A stretch of 64,000 nucleotides of DNA from Methylobacterium sp. BTF04 (GCF_010692745.1 NZ_JAAHTB010000004.1:62001-126000), one strand, 5' to 3'. Numbered from the stretch's first letter, positions 8,063 through 17,268 are shown. Made by a program: numbers and translations. Notes: generated by a model from the letters alone, not told the origin.

Positions 8063-9250
8063 TCACCCCACCGCGCGCAATCGCGAAAACCCGGCGTCGA
8101 GATCCGCCTGCAGGTCCGCCAGATCCTCCAGCCCGATATGGAAGCGCAGGCCCGGCCCCTCCGGATTCCAGCGCGTGGCGGTGCGGTAGGGCGCGCAGTC
8201 GAACGGGATGACGAGGCTCTCGAAGCCGCCCCAGGAAAAGCCCATCCCGAAGAGTTCGAGGCCGTCGAGCATCGCCGCCAGCGCTTTTTCGGAAGCGGGC
8301 TTCAGGATCACCCCGAACAGGCCCGAGGCGCCCGAAAAGTCGCGCTTCCAGAGGGCGTGGCCGGGGTCGTCGGGGAGCGCCGGGTAGAGCACGCGGGCCA
8401 CCTCCGGCCGGGCCTGGAGCCATTGCGCCATGGCGAGTGCCTGGGTGCCGTGCTCGCGCAGGCGCAGGGCCATGGTCCGCAATCCCCGGAGGCCCAGAAA
8501 GACGTCCTCCGGGCCGGGACACATGGCGAAGTGTTCGAAGGTTCGGTGCAGGGCCGGCCAGTATTGGGCGTTGGCCGAGGTGAGCCCGAGGAGCAGGTCC
8601 GAGCCGCCGCTGAGGTATTTGGTGCCGGCCTCCACCGCGATGTCGACGCCGCGTGCATGGGGCGGGAACAGCAGCGGCGTCGCCCAGGTGTTGTCCATGA
8701 TCACCGCCGCGCCCCGGGCGTGGACGATCTCGGCGATGGCCGGCACGTCCTGCATCTCGAAGCTCTGCGAGCCGGGTGCTTCCACCAGCACCGCCTTGGT
8801 GGTGTCGCGCATCAGCGCGGCGATGCCGGCGCCCACCAGGGGATCGTAGTACTCGACCGTCACGCCGAACCGCTTCAGCACCCCATCGCAAAAGATGCGG
8901 GTGGGGCGGTAGGCGGAATCGGTGACCAGCAGGTGGTCGCCCGCCGAGACCGTCGCCATCAGCGCCACGGTGAGCGCCGCGAGTCCCGAGGGGGTGAGCA
9001 CGGTGCCGGCGGCCCCCGAGAGTTCGCTCCAGGCCTGGGTCAGCGAATCCGTCGTCGGGGTGCCGCTGGTGCCGTAATCGTAGCGGCCGCGCCGGTGCTT
9101 GAGGTCGTCGTAGGTCGGGAACAGCACCGTCGAGCCGCGATAGATCGGCGTGTTGACGAAGCCGTGCTGCGCCGAGGGATCGCGCCCGGCATGGACGAGG
9201 CGGGTGCTGGCGCCGAAGCGGGCGGGATCGCGGGGAGGTGTGTTCGACAT
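8063..9250 (-). CDS. metC: Cystathionine beta-lyase (PLP-dependent, Cys/Met metabolism family)
   Basis: A 395-residue fold-type I PLP enzyme. YDYGTSGTPTTDSLTQA is the start-of-domain signature, VIMDNTWATPLLF contains the Asp that pairs with the pyridine nitrogen, and EAGTKYLSGGSDLLLG provides the Schiff-base Lys. The SWGGFESLV and WNPEGPGLRFHIGLED motifs match bacterial cystathionine beta-lyases (cystathionine to homocysteine, pyruvate and ammonia). I start at ATG 9250 (MSNTPPRDPARFG) rather than the longer in-frame start at 9289. Gamma-synthase or methionine gamma-lyase activity cannot be fully excluded. It stands alone, divergent from aapJ. Confidence 0.88.
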   Translation of the reverse strand: MSNTPPRDPARFGASTRLVHAGRDPSAQHGFVNTPIYRGSTVLFPTYDDLKHRRGRYDYGTSGTPTTDSLTQAWSELSGAAGTVLTPSGLAALTVALMATVSAGDHLLVTDSAYRPTRIFCDGVLKRFGVTVEYYDPLVGAGIAALMRDTTKAVLVEAPGSQSFEMQDVPAIAEIVHARGAAVIMDNTWATPLLFPPHARGVDIAVEAGTKYLSGGSDLLLGLTSANAQYWPALHRTFEHFAMCPGPEDVFLGLRGLRTMALRLREHGTQALAMAQWLQARPEVARVLYPALPDDPGHALWKRDFSGASGLFGVILKPASEKALAAMLDGLELFGMGFSWGGFESLVIPFDCAPYRTATRWNPEGPGLRFHIGLEDLADLQADLDAGFSRLRAVG

Positions 9251-9317
9251 CGGTCCCGGGGGGAGGGTGGGTGAGCGTGGCGAGACCACAGCCCGGTGGG
9301 TGGGCGCGCGTCAACTC

Positions 9318-9363
9318 ACCCGGTCAGTCCGGGCTCGCCTGCGGCGCCCCGGAATGACGGGGT
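9318..9363. repeat. REP-like imperfect hairpin
   Basis: GGTCAGTCCGGG and CCCCGGAATGAC form an imperfect stem (one mismatch) around a GC loop. Hairpins of the form 'CGTCATTCCGGGG ... CCCGGAATGAC' are dispersed intergenic repeats in many alphaproteobacteria. Only one copy lies in this window, in the metC/aapJ divergent intergenic region. Confidence 0.45.
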
Positions 9364-9434
9364 GATGGAGTCGACCCGTTCTCGCGCAACCGTCTCCAGC
9401 TTGACCGGCGCGTCCGATCCCCTGCAATGCGCAC

Positions 9435-10463
9435 ATGCGCATACCCTTCGCCCCGCTTCTCGGCGCTGCCGTCCTGACGGTCCTCACCCTCGCCGCGCCT
9501 CAGGCGCGCGCCGAGGGCACGCTGGCCCAGGTCAAGGCGCGCGGGCATCTCGTCTGCGGGGTCAGTGGCGGGGTCGCCGGCTTCAGCATGCCGGACGGGC
9601 AGGGGCGCTGGCGCGGGCTCGACGTGGATTTCTGCCGAGCGCTGGCCGCGGCGATCTTCGACGATCCCGAGCGGGTGCGGTTCATCCCGCAATCCTCGGC
9701 CGCGCGCTTCACCGCCCTGCAATCGGGCGAGATCGACGTGCTGGCCCGCAACACCACCTGGACCCTGTCGCGCGACACCGCCGCGATGAACTTCCCGGTG
9801 ATCACCTTCTACGACGGGCAGGGCTTTCTGGTCCGGAAGGCCTTGGGCATCACCTCCGTGAAGCAGCTCGACCGGGCGACGGTCTGTCTGCAACAGGGCA
9901 CCACCACGGAGCTCAACCTCGCCGACTGGTTCCGCACCCGCGGGCTGAGCTACCGGGTCGTCACCTTCGCCAACAGCGAGCAGGCGCTCGGCGCCTATGA
10001 ATCCGGCCGCTGCGACGCGTATTCCACGGACAAATCCTCCCTCTACGGCGAGCGCCTGAAGACGGCGCGGCCCGACGACCACGTCATCCTCGACGAAGCG
10101 ATCTCCAAGGAGCCGTTCGCCCCCGGCGTGCGCCAGGGCGACGACCAGTGGCGCGACCTCGTCGCCTGGACCCATTACGCGATGATCGATGCCGAAGAGG
10201 CCGGGATCACGCAGGCCAACGTCGTGGCGCTGCGCAAGGAGGGCCTGAGCCCGGACGTGCGCCGCATCCTCGGCCTCGAGGGCCGCTACGGCGAGGGCCT
10301 GGGACTGACCGTCGACTGGGCCGACCGGATCGTCCGCCACGTCGGCAATTACGGCGACGCCTTCGCACGCAACCTTGGGGAGGGGACGCCGCTCAAGATC
10401 CCGCGCGGGCTCAACGCGCTCTGGACCCAGGGCGGCTTGCAATACGGGCCGCCGATCCGGTGA
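9435..10463 (+). CDS. aapJ: General L-amino-acid ABC transporter, periplasmic substrate-binding protein
   Basis: A 342-residue exported protein. The signal peptide is about residues 1-26, ending AAPQARA before EGTL. The mature protein has GHLVCGVSGGVAGFSMPDG, GLDVDFCRALAAAIF, LQSGEIDVLARNTTWTLSRD and YESGRCDAYSTDKSSLY, the type II periplasmic binding fold of the AapJ/BztA group. It binds amino acids in the periplasm and delivers them to the AapQM permease. It heads the operon aapJQMP; aapQ begins 111 nt downstream. Family knowledge indicates broad L-amino-acid specificity. Confidence 0.92.
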   Translation: MRIPFAPLLGAAVLTVLTLAAPQARAEGTLAQVKARGHLVCGVSGGVAGFSMPDGQGRWRGLDVDFCRALAAAIFDDPERVRFIPQSSAARFTALQSGEIDVLARNTTWTLSRDTAAMNFPVITFYDGQGFLVRKALGITSVKQLDRATVCLQQGTTTELNLADWFRTRGLSYRVVTFANSEQALGAYESGRCDAYSTDKSSLYGERLKTARPDDHVILDEAISKEPFAPGVRQGDDQWRDLVAWTHYAMIDAEEAGITQANVVALRKEGLSPDVRRILGLEGRYGEGLGLTVDWADRIVRHVGNYGDAFARNLGEGTPLKIPRGLNALWTQGGLQYGPPIR

Positions 10464-10574
10464 GGCGGCCTGTCCGCAGGAGCCTCGTCCGGAGGCACCC
10501 CCGCGCCGTCGTGTCGGCTGGCGCCTTCGCTTGTCACGGGGACGACGGGCGATCCGTGGTTTCGGGGGCCGCCC

Positions 10575-11741
10575 ATGGTTGAATCCCGGACGCCGCTGCG
10601 CTGGCGCGCCTGGGCGCTTCAGGCCCTCCTCGTCCTCGTCGTTGCGGCCCTCGTCTACGCGGCCGCCGCCAACGCCGCGCAGAAGCTCGCCAAACAGGGG
10701 ATCGTGGCCGGGTTCGGCTTCCTCGGGCGCGGGGCCGGGTTCGATATCGGCCAGCACCTGATCCCCTATGCGGCGGCTACCGCGACCTATCTCGACGCGT
10801 TCTGGGTCGGGCTCCTCAACACCCTGCTGGTCTCCGCGCTGGCGATCGGGCTGGCGACCCTGATCGGGTTCACCCTCGGCATCGCCCGGCGCGCGCCGAA
10901 CGTTCTCGCCCGCACCCTGGCGGCAACCTATGTCGAGACCATCCGCAATGTGCCGCTGCTGCTGCAATTGCTGGTCTGGTACGTGGCCGTGCGCAAGGCC
11001 CTGCCGGGACCCGCCGACCCGGCCCATCTTGGCTCGGGCGCCTTTCTCAGCCAGCGCGGGCTGTTCCTGCCGCGCCCGGACCTGTCGGGGTGGGGCTGGC
11101 TCGTGCCGGGGGCGGTGGGTGTCGGCATCCTCGCGACGCTCGTCCTCGTGCGCCTGCGCCGCCGGGCGGTGGAGGCCGGGCGGCGGCCGCTGCCGGTCCT
11201 GGTGCCGGGGATCGTGCTGGTGGTCGGCTCGGGGCCCCTCGTCGGGATCGGGCTGGCGCTGGCCGGTCATCCGGTGGCGATCGCGTGGCCGGCCCGCGGC
11301 CCCTACGATATCGAGGGCGGGCTCGCCATCCTGCCGGAATTCGCCGCCCTGCTGATCGGTCTCTCGGTCTATTCCGCCGCCTTCATCGCCGAGATCGTGC
11401 GCGCCGGCCTCGACAGCGTCGCGCGCGGGCAGGGGGAGGCGGCGGCCGCCCTGGCGCTCAGCCGGGGCCAGGCCCTGCGCCTCGTGATCCTGCCCCAGGC
11501 CCTGCGGGTGATCGTGCCGCCGCTCACCAGCCAGTATCTCAACATCACCAAGAACTCGTCGCTGGCGGTGCTGATCGGCTATCCCGACCTCGTCCATGTC
11601 TTCATGGGCACGGTGCTCAACCAGACCAACCAGGCGGTGGAGGTGGTGGCCCTGACCATGGCGGTCTACCTGACGATCAGCCTGGTCACCGCGTTCGCGA
11701 TGAACCGCTACAATGCCCGCGTCGTGGGGCCGGCGCGATGA
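10575..11741 (+). CDS. aapQ: General L-amino-acid ABC transporter, permease AapQ
   Basis: A 388-residue inner-membrane permease of the HisMQ family. It has an N-terminal helix, the conserved FWVGLLNTLLVSALAIGLAT, a long central insertion typical of AapQ/BztB, and near residues 285-320 the ABC-coupling (EAA-like) region GQGEAAAALALSRGQALRLV ending in ILPQALRVI. Its TGA (11739-11741) overlaps an ATG at 11738, but that ATG belongs to the first copy of a 14-bp tandem duplication and not to the aapM frame. Confidence 0.92.
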   Translation: MVESRTPLRWRAWALQALLVLVVAALVYAAAANAAQKLAKQGIVAGFGFLGRGAGFDIGQHLIPYAAATATYLDAFWVGLLNTLLVSALAIGLATLIGFTLGIARRAPNVLARTLAATYVETIRNVPLLLQLLVWYVAVRKALPGPADPAHLGSGAFLSQRGLFLPRPDLSGWGWLVPGAVGVGILATLVLVRLRRRAVEAGRRPLPVLVPGIVLVVGSGPLVGIGLALAGHPVAIAWPARGPYDIEGGLAILPEFAALLIGLSVYSAAFIAEIVRAGLDSVARGQGEAAAALALSRGQALRLVILPQALRVIVPPLTSQYLNITKNSSLAVLIGYPDLVHVFMGTVLNQTNQAVEVVALTMAVYLTISLVTAFAMNRYNARVVGPAR

Positions 11742-11765
11742 GGTTCGTGCGATGAGGTTCGTGCG
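11738..11765 (+). repeat. 14-bp tandem duplication at the aapQ/aapM junction
   Basis: Two identical copies of ATGAGGTTCGTGCG lie head to tail (11738-11751 and 11752-11765). The first copy creates a five-codon minicistron (Met-Arg-Phe-Val-Arg-stop) whose TGA overlaps the aapM ATG at 11752. Because 14 is not a multiple of three, the first ATG is out of frame with aapM. Confidence 0.9.
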
Positions 11766-12882
11766 CGACCACATCATCCCGCCGGCCCCGCCCCCGCGCC
11801 GCGCCGGCGGCCCCCTCGCCTGGATGCGAAACAACCTGTTTGCGGGGCCCGGCAACGTCGTGACGACGCTGCTGATCCTCGGTGCGCTGGCCTGGATCGG
11901 TCCGGCGCTCGCCCGCTTCCTCGTCCTCGACGCGGTCTGGACCGGGACCTCCGGCGATGCCTGCCGGCCGGAGGTGATCGGCCGGCCGGTGGGGGCCTGC
12001 TGGGCCTTCATCGGCGAAAAGATCAACTACCTCGCCTATGGCTCCTATCCGGCCGCCGAGCGTTGGCGCCCGAACCTGTTCTTCGGGCTCCTCGCCCTCG
12101 GGGCGGCCTGGATGCTGTGGCTCGGCGCGCCCCGGCGCGATCTCGGGGCGTGGTTCGTGTTCGCGATCCTGCCCGTCGCGTCCTGGCTGTTGCTGTCGGG
12201 GGCGCCCGCCCTCGGTCTGGCCTCCGTCGCCACCGCCCTGTGGGGCGGCATCCTCGTCACCCTGGTGGTGTCGGCGGTGGGGATCGTCGCGTCCCTGCCC
12301 CTCGGGATTCTGCTGGCGCTCGGGCGGCGCTCGGATCTGCCGGTGCTGCGCTTCGCCTGTATCGGCTTCATCGAGTTCTGGCGCGGCGTCCCGCTGATCA
12401 CCGTTCTGTTCATGGCCAACGTGATGCTGCCGCTGTTCCTGCCGGGCGACGTCACCGTCGACCGTCTGCTGCGCCCGCTCATCGGCATCGCCCTGTTCGC
12501 TTCGGCCTACATGGCCGAAGTGGTGCGCGGCGGCCTGCAGGCGATTCCGGCCGGGCAGGGGCAGGCGGCTCTGGCGCTCGGCATGACCCGCGCCCAGGCG
12601 ATGCGCTGCGTGGTGCTGCCCCAGGCGCTGAAGGTGGTGGTGCCGGGCATCGTCAACACGCTGATCGGCCTGTTCAAGGACACCACCCTGGTGGCCATCG
12701 TCGGCATCGCCGATTTCGTGCGCGTCCTGGAGGCGGCCCGGGCCGACCCGCGCTGGTCGGCCCCCGCCATCCCCGCCACGGCCTATGCCTTCGCGGCCCT
12801 GTTCTATCTGGCGGTGTGCTTCTCCATGGCGCGCTATGCCGGCTTCATCGCGCGTCGCCTCGCGGCCGGGGACCGGCGATGA
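11752..12882 (+). CDS. aapM: General L-amino-acid ABC transporter, permease AapM
   Basis: A 376-residue HisMQ-family permease. [19 protein letters not shown] at the N-terminus and [19 protein letters not shown] are typical of AapM/BztC. The C-terminal domain carries [20 protein letters not shown] and [20 protein letters not shown] then [12 protein letters not shown], the cytoplasmic coupling loop. The start is ATG 11752, the second copy of a tandem duplication; the frame is open to 11713, but that extension lies inside aapQ. Its TGA overlaps the aapP ATG at 12879. Confidence 0.92.
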   Translation: MRFVRDHIIPPAPPPRRAGGPLAWMRNNLFAGPGNVVTTLLILGALAWIGPALARFLVLDAVWTGTSGDACRPEVIGRPVGACWAFIGEKINYLAYGSYPAAERWRPNLFFGLLALGAAWMLWLGAPRRDLGAWFVFAILPVASWLLLSGAPALGLASVATALWGGILVTLVVSAVGIVASLPLGILLALGRRSDLPVLRFACIGFIEFWRGVPLITVLFMANVMLPLFLPGDVTVDRLLRPLIGIALFASAYMAEVVRGGLQAIPAGQGQAALALGMTRAQAMRCVVLPQALKVVVPGIVNTLIGLFKDTTLVAIVGIADFVRVLEAARADPRWSAPAIPATAYAFAALFYLAVCFSMARYAGFIARRLAAGDRR

Positions 12883-13616
12883 CCGAACCCGCCCTCGCCC
12901 TGACCGGCGTCAACAAGTGGTTCGGCACCACCCACGTCCTGCGCGGGATCGATCTCGTGGTCGCCCAATCCGAGACCGTGGTGATCTGCGGTCCGTCGGG
13001 CTCGGGCAAGTCGACGCTGATCCGCTGCATCAACGGACTCGAGCCGCACCAGGGCGGCCGCATCCGGGTGAACGGGCACGCCCTCACCGACGATCCGGCC
13101 ACCCTCCGTGCGGTGCGGCGCGGCGTCGGCATGGTGTTCCAGAGCTTCAACCTGTTCTCTCACCTCACGGTTCTGGAGAACTGCACCCTGGCGCCGATGC
13201 ACGCGAACGGGCTGTCCCGGCGCGCCGCCGAGGCGCGGGCGATGGCGGAACTCGACCGGGTCCGGATCGCCGAGCACGCCCGGGCCCGGCCCGAGACGCT
13301 CTCCGGCGGGCAGCAGCAGCGGGCGGCCATCGCCCGTGCGTTGTGCATGGACCCCGCCGTCCTGCTGTTCGACGAGCCGACCTCGGCCCTCGACCCCGAG
13401 ATGGTGCAGGAGGTGCTCGACGCCATGACGGCCCTGGCCGAGACCGGCACCACCCTGGTCTGCGTCACCCACGAGATGGGGTTCGCCCGCCGGGTCGCCG
13501 ACCGGGTGGTGTTCATGGACGAGGGCCAGATCGTCGAGATCGCCCCGCCGGACGCGTTCTTCGACAGTCCCCGCCACCCGCGGACGCAGGCGTTTTTGGC
13601 GCGGGTACTGGGTTGA
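12879..13616 (+). CDS. aapP: General L-amino-acid ABC transporter, ATP-binding protein
   Basis: A 245-residue ABC ATPase. Walker A is GPSGSGKST (about 38-46), the Q-loop is MVFQSFNLF, the signature is LSGGQQQR, Walker B is [13 protein letters not shown], and the switch His is in [11 protein letters not shown]. All catalytic motifs are intact. It energises AapQM on the cytoplasmic side. The start overlaps the aapM stop (ATGA). Length and motifs match GlnQ/AapP proteins. The last gene of the operon; it converges on the HerA-like gene with 31 nt between stops. Confidence 0.93.
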   Translation: MTEPALALTGVNKWFGTTHVLRGIDLVVAQSETVVICGPSGSGKSTLIRCINGLEPHQGGRIRVNGHALTDDPATLRAVRRGVGMVFQSFNLFSHLTVLENCTLAPMHANGLSRRAAEARAMAELDRVRIAEHARARPETLSGGQQQRAAIARALCMDPAVLLFDEPTSALDPEMVQEVLDAMTALAETGTTLVCVTHEMGFARRVADRVVFMDEGQIVEIAPPDAFFDSPRHPRTQAFLARVLG

Positions 13617-13647
13617 CCCCCTCGATCGGCGGGACCGGGCCGGTCAC

Positions 13648-15198
13648 CTATTCCGCCGCGAACAGCCCCGGCATCTCCGGGGCCTCGGCGGGGGAGGCGC
13701 CCGGGAGCGGAGCCTTCGGGTCGCCGGGGGCGGTCTCGCACTGGAGCACCGGCAGGGCGATGACGCGGTTGCCGCGATAATCCGTGCGGCAGACGATGGT
13801 GCCGCGGGTCTCCACATAGGCGAGCAGGCGCCGGGCGCGGCCGGGGGAGCGGCTGCCGATGGCGCGGGCCAGGGCCTCGTCGCCGGGGCAGGGCTCGCCG
13901 GCGAGCGCGGCCTTGGCCAGCATCAGGAACAGGCCCTGGACCTCGTCCGGGAGTGCGGCGGCGGCGCTCTGGGCCGCGTCCCAGCGCCCGTCGGCCTCGG
14001 CCGGAATCGGATCGGCCCCGTCGAGACCCGCGCGGGCGACACCGAGGCGGCGCCGGAAGCTGGCGAGCGTGAGGGTCTCGCCGTCGAGGCCGCGCATGCG
14101 GCACCGGACCAGAAAGTCCTGATAGACCACCGCCACCGGCTGTCCGGCGGCATCCGGATCGGCGGCGATGCCGCGCAGGACCGTATCGAGCCCGGCGCGG
14201 ATCTCGGCCTCGCTCATCGGTTCGGGGGCCTCCACCGGCTCGGGGCGGTAGGCGCTCAATTCGCGCATGAGGTCGGCCGGGGTGGCGCGCGGCACCGGCG
14301 GCGTGCGGGGGGCGGCGGCCCAGGACGCCCCGCCCTCCTCCGCCGACCGTGTGAGGATGAGGGCGCGCAGATCCGCATCCGCCGGGGCGGGCAGCGGCAC
14401 CAGCTTGGGCGAGCCCGAGCGCGCCGAGGTCGAGACCGGGCCGATGCGCAGGGCGAGCGGCCGGCGGCTCAAAGCCGGGCCGAGAGCCACGAACTCGCCC
14501 CGCGACAGGTCGCGAAACCGCTCGGCGCCGCGCCGGTCGAGGCCGAGCAGATCGGCGGCACGGGCCATGTCGATGTCGAGGAAGGTGCGGCCCATCAGGA
14601 AGTTGGTGGCCTCGGCCGCGACGTTCTTGGCGAGCTTGGCGAGGCGCTGCGTGGCGATGATGCCGGCGAGCCCGCGCTTGCGCCCGCGGCACATCAGGTT
14701 GGTCATCGCTCCGAGCGAGGCTTTGCGCGCTTCGTCGGAGACGTCGCCGGCCGCCGCCGGCGCGAAGATCTGCGCCTCGTCGACGACGATCAGCGCCGGG
14801 TGCCAATGGGTCCGCTCGGCCTCGAACAGCCCGCCGAGGAAGGCGGCGGCGGCGCGCATCTGCGCCTCCATGTCGAGGCTCTCCAGGGTGAGCACCACCG
14901 AGACCCGGTGCGCCCGCACCCGCGCGGCGATGGCCTGGAGGTCGGCCTCCCCGTGCGCGCCGTCCACCACCACGTGGCCGAAGGCCTCCGCCAGGGTGAC
15001 GAAATCGCCCTCGGGGTCGATCACCACCTGCTGCACCGACCCGGCGCTCTGTTCGAGCAGGCGCCGCAGGAGGTGCGACTTGCCCGAGCCGGAATTGCCC
15101 TGGACCAGGAGACGGGTGGCCAGCAGTTCCTCGAGGTCGAGCCGGGCCGGCTCTTCCCCCGGCCCCATGCTCAGGCCCATCTCGATGGCGACGCTCAT
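13648..15198 (-). CDS. HerA-like (DUF87) ATP-binding protein
   Basis: A 516-residue protein with an N-terminal FtsK/HerA-type ATPase. Walker A VQGNSGSGKSHLLRRLLEQ is at about residues 32-50, DPEGDF follows, Walker B is ALIVVDEAQIFAP, and GIIATQRLAKLAKNVAAEA is a sensor/Arg-finger type segment of HerA-HP proteins. The C-terminal ~200 residues are unique and contain no motif I recognise. HerA proteins normally pair with the nuclease NurA for DNA-end processing; no nurA is adjacent here. Stand-alone HerA-like ATPases of this length are common in Hyphomicrobiales with unknown role. Confidence 0.8.
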   Translation of the reverse strand: MSVAIEMGLSMGPGEEPARLDLEELLATRLLVQGNSGSGKSHLLRRLLEQSAGSVQQVVIDPEGDFVTLAEAFGHVVVDGAHGEADLQAIAARVRAHRVSVVLTLESLDMEAQMRAAAAFLGGLFEAERTHWHPALIVVDEAQIFAPAAAGDVSDEARKASLGAMTNLMCRGRKRGLAGIIATQRLAKLAKNVAAEATNFLMGRTFLDIDMARAADLLGLDRRGAERFRDLSRGEFVALGPALSRRPLALRIGPVSTSARSGSPKLVPLPAPADADLRALILTRSAEEGGASWAAAPRTPPVPRATPADLMRELSAYRPEPVEAPEPMSEAEIRAGLDTVLRGIAADPDAAGQPVAVVYQDFLVRCRMRGLDGETLTLASFRRRLGVARAGLDGADPIPAEADGRWDAAQSAAAALPDEVQGLFLMLAKAALAGEPCPGDEALARAIGSRSPGRARRLLAYVETRGTIVCRTDYRGNRVIALPVLQCETAPGDPKAPLPGASPAEAPEMPGLFAAE

Positions 15199-15609
15199 GC
15201 CCGCTCCGCTTCCCGCGCCCGGGACCGTCCCGGCGCCCCTGGCTCTCGCACGACACCCTTAACACGCCGGAAGCGCCACCGGGCCGCGTCGCGCCGGGAG
15301 CATCCACAAGCTTGTCCCAGTCTGTTCTCCTTCTGTTTCGATGCCGCAGCAACGCCAGCATGAATATAGATATAAAATCCTAGGATTAAAAAAGCAGGAT
15401 TATGAGCCTACCACTGAACCGTACTCCGAACCTCCCTCGCGATGCGGACAAAATAGAAACAGAAAGGGATCATTCGGGATTTCGGGCCTTTCGCCGCTCG
15501 GGTGAGGCGTGAAATGGCACTATCGTGCTGAATCGGCTTCTCGCGGTGTGACACACTTGCAGGATCAGTCGGTCCGACCCTTGCCGTGTCCGCGGCGCGG
15601 TCTAGGTGG
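15199..15609. other. Intergenic region with an AT-rich patch and a palindrome
   Basis: This 411-bp gap precedes two small genes. It holds an AT-rich segment (15361-15400) containing the perfect 12-bp palindrome AATCCTAGGATT at 15376-15387, followed by an A-run. No convincing gene is seen; the minus-strand frame across 15408-15788 is antisense to the small gene that follows. Confidence 0.5.
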
Positions 15610-15822
15610 ATGGCGATGAACCCAGTCCTCGTCGTCGCCCTCATCTGCGCCTCCACGGTCCAGGCCCCGGACTGCTCGCGGGAAACGGCCCTCGACGTGA
15701 TCACCGGGCCGGCCCATACCCTGCAGGAATGCCTGATGCAGGGGCCGGTGCTGGCGGCCAATGCCGGCCACGGCAACGACAAGGACACCTACCTGAAGAC
15801 GCGCTGCGAGCCGCGGCGCTGA
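15610..15822 (+). CDS. Small putative secreted protein
   Basis: A 70-residue protein from ATG 15610. It has a hydrophobic N-terminus (MNPVLVVALICASTVQA) that looks like a short signal peptide, then PDCSRETALDVITGPA and LQECLMQGPVLAA. The Cys residues and the 'DCSRETA' motif recall a family of small conserved exported proteins in Hyphomicrobiales; function unknown. The in-frame GTG at 15586 would add eight residues without improving the signal peptide. It lies 31 nt before another small gene. Confidence 0.65.
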   Translation: MAMNPVLVVALICASTVQAPDCSRETALDVITGPAHTLQECLMQGPVLAANAGHGNDKDTYLKTRCEPRR

Positions 15823-15853
15823 TCCTCCAGCCGATAGATTGCCGAGCCCGCCG

Positions 15854-16132
15854 ATGGACGACGTCGATCCCGAACGCGCCGTGATGATCCGCCTGCGCGC
15901 CCGCCTCGCGGTGGTGGAGCGCGCGGCCTGGTTCGGCTTCGCCCACGCCATGCGGACGCAGCCGGCCGAGACCGAGGCCTACATCGCCGCCGAGCGGGCC
16001 AAATGCGCCGAGGGGTTCGGCAGCCGCGGCTGGGCCGCCGACCTGACCACGGCCGAGCGGGCGATGCTCGGGGCCGAGGTCGATGCCGGGCTGGCGCAGC
16101 TCATCGAGGACGGACAGGCCGAGGCCGGCTGA
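15854..16132 (+). CDS. Small hypothetical protein
   Basis: A 92-residue soluble acidic protein starting MDDVDPERAVMIRLRARL at ATG 15854. A TTG at 15839 in frame is less likely. It is alpha-helical in character and Ala/Glu-rich with no motif I recognise. Codon use is like its neighbours. It may be co-transcribed with the small exported protein upstream. Confidence 0.55.
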   Translation: MDDVDPERAVMIRLRARLAVVERAAWFGFAHAMRTQPAETEAYIAAERAKCAEGFGSRGWAADLTTAERAMLGAEVDAGLAQLIEDGQAEAG

Positions 16133-16190
16133 GGGATCGCCGACGCGTCGGTTCGCTGCGAAAGGCGAGGCCGCTTTTCGCCAGGACGGC

Positions 16191-17195
16191 TCAGCACCAC
16201 TCTCCGAAGCACTCCCCCCAGGTCGGTGGCATCCGGTCGAGGCCCGGCAAGGATGTCGCGGCATGGACCCCGATCGCCACGGCGCGCGCCAGGGTCCGGG
16301 CGGCGGCATCGCCGAGGCGGGCGAGGTCGAAGACCGGATCGGCGAGGGGCACCCGGCCGGTGGCGATCGCAAAGACCACGTCGCCGTCGAGCGGGGTGTG
16401 GACCGGGTGGATCGCCCGCGCCAGGCCGTCCTGGGCCATCACCGCGAGGCGGCGCGCCTGCGCCTTGGTGAGACGCGCATCGGTGGCGACCACCGCCAGG
16501 GTGGTGTTGGCGCCAGCCAGTCCTTTGCGCGGCCAGTCGAACGCATCCTCGGGGATCCGGCCCGGGAAGCCGAGCCCGCCGAATTCCGCATCGATCTCGT
16601 AGGGGCCGGCCCAGAAACAGGGCCCGTCGCCCACGGTGACCCGGCCGAAGGCGTTGACGGCGGCCAGTGCGCCGATGCTGGCCATGATCCCTTCGACCCG
16701 GGCCGAGGCCGAGCCGAGGCCGCCCTTGAGGTTGGCGGTGGTGGCCCCCGTCGCCGCGCCCACCGATCCGAGGGCGAAATCGGCCGCCGCCGCGCAGGCC
16801 GCCGCATAACCGAGATCGCGATAGGGCGAAAACCGGCCCCACGCCTTGTTGCCGCCGTTGAGGAGATCGAACAGCACGGCGCCGGGGACGATCGGTACGC
16901 GGGCCGGTCCCACCGCGTAGCCGCGCCCGGCCTCGGCGAGGGCCGCCATCACGCCCGCCCCCGCATCGAGGCCGAAGGCCGATCCGCCGGACAGGAAAAG
17001 GGCATCGATGCGCTCCACGGTGCGCTCGGGATCGAGGAGGTCGGTCTCGCGGGTGCCGGGCCCGCCGCCGCGGACGTCGACGGCGGCCACCACGGGGTCG
17101 TCGAAGATCAGCGCGGTGACGCCGCTGCCCAGCCGCAGGTCCTGGGCATGGCCGACACGGATGCCGGGAATGTCGGTGATGCGGTTGGCGCTCAT
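16191..17195 (-). CDS. P1/S58 family peptidase (DmpA/L-aminopeptidase D-esterase-like)
   Basis: A 334-residue Ntn-hydrolase-fold protein. It opens ITDIPGIRVGHAQD, then LFLSGGSAFGLDAGAGVMAAL and GAATGATTANLKGGLGSAS, all typical of S58/DmpA proteins. The autocleavage and nucleophile region is GANTTLAVVATDARL, where a Thr replaces the Ser of Ochrobactrum DmpA, as in many homologues. Such enzymes are autoprocessed N-terminal aminopeptidases acting on small peptides or beta-peptides. ATG 17195 is preceded by AGGAGG; the frame is open to 17309, but that extension is Pro-rich and lacks a ribosome site. Confidence 0.87.
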   Translation of the reverse strand: MSANRITDIPGIRVGHAQDLRLGSGVTALIFDDPVVAAVDVRGGGPGTRETDLLDPERTVERIDALFLSGGSAFGLDAGAGVMAALAEAGRGYAVGPARVPIVPGAVLFDLLNGGNKAWGRFSPYRDLGYAAACAAAADFALGSVGAATGATTANLKGGLGSASARVEGIMASIGALAAVNAFGRVTVGDGPCFWAGPYEIDAEFGGLGFPGRIPEDAFDWPRKGLAGANTTLAVVATDARLTKAQARRLAVMAQDGLARAIHPVHTPLDGDVVFAIATGRVPLADPVFDLARLGDAAARTLARAVAIGVHAATSLPGLDRMPPTWGECFGEWC

Positions 17196-17268
17196 GCGGT
17201 GGCCTCCTGGCGGAAAGGGTCGCATGGGCGGGTGCCGGGGGCCAGTCGTCCCAGGTTTCCCGAGTTTC

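Noticed and set aside
9251-9434. SAM-type riboswitch upstream of metC
   Set aside because: The region contains only a REP-like hairpin; no pseudoknot-type SAM-II core recognised.
9324-12026. 900-codon open frame on the minus strand across the aap operon
   Set aside because: Charged, repetitive Arg/Gly/His/Asp composition; it is antisense to aapJQ, whose families are clear. A GC-driven shadow.
15408-15788. 126-codon minus-strand frame
   Set aside because: Antisense to the small secreted-protein gene; composition not protein-like.
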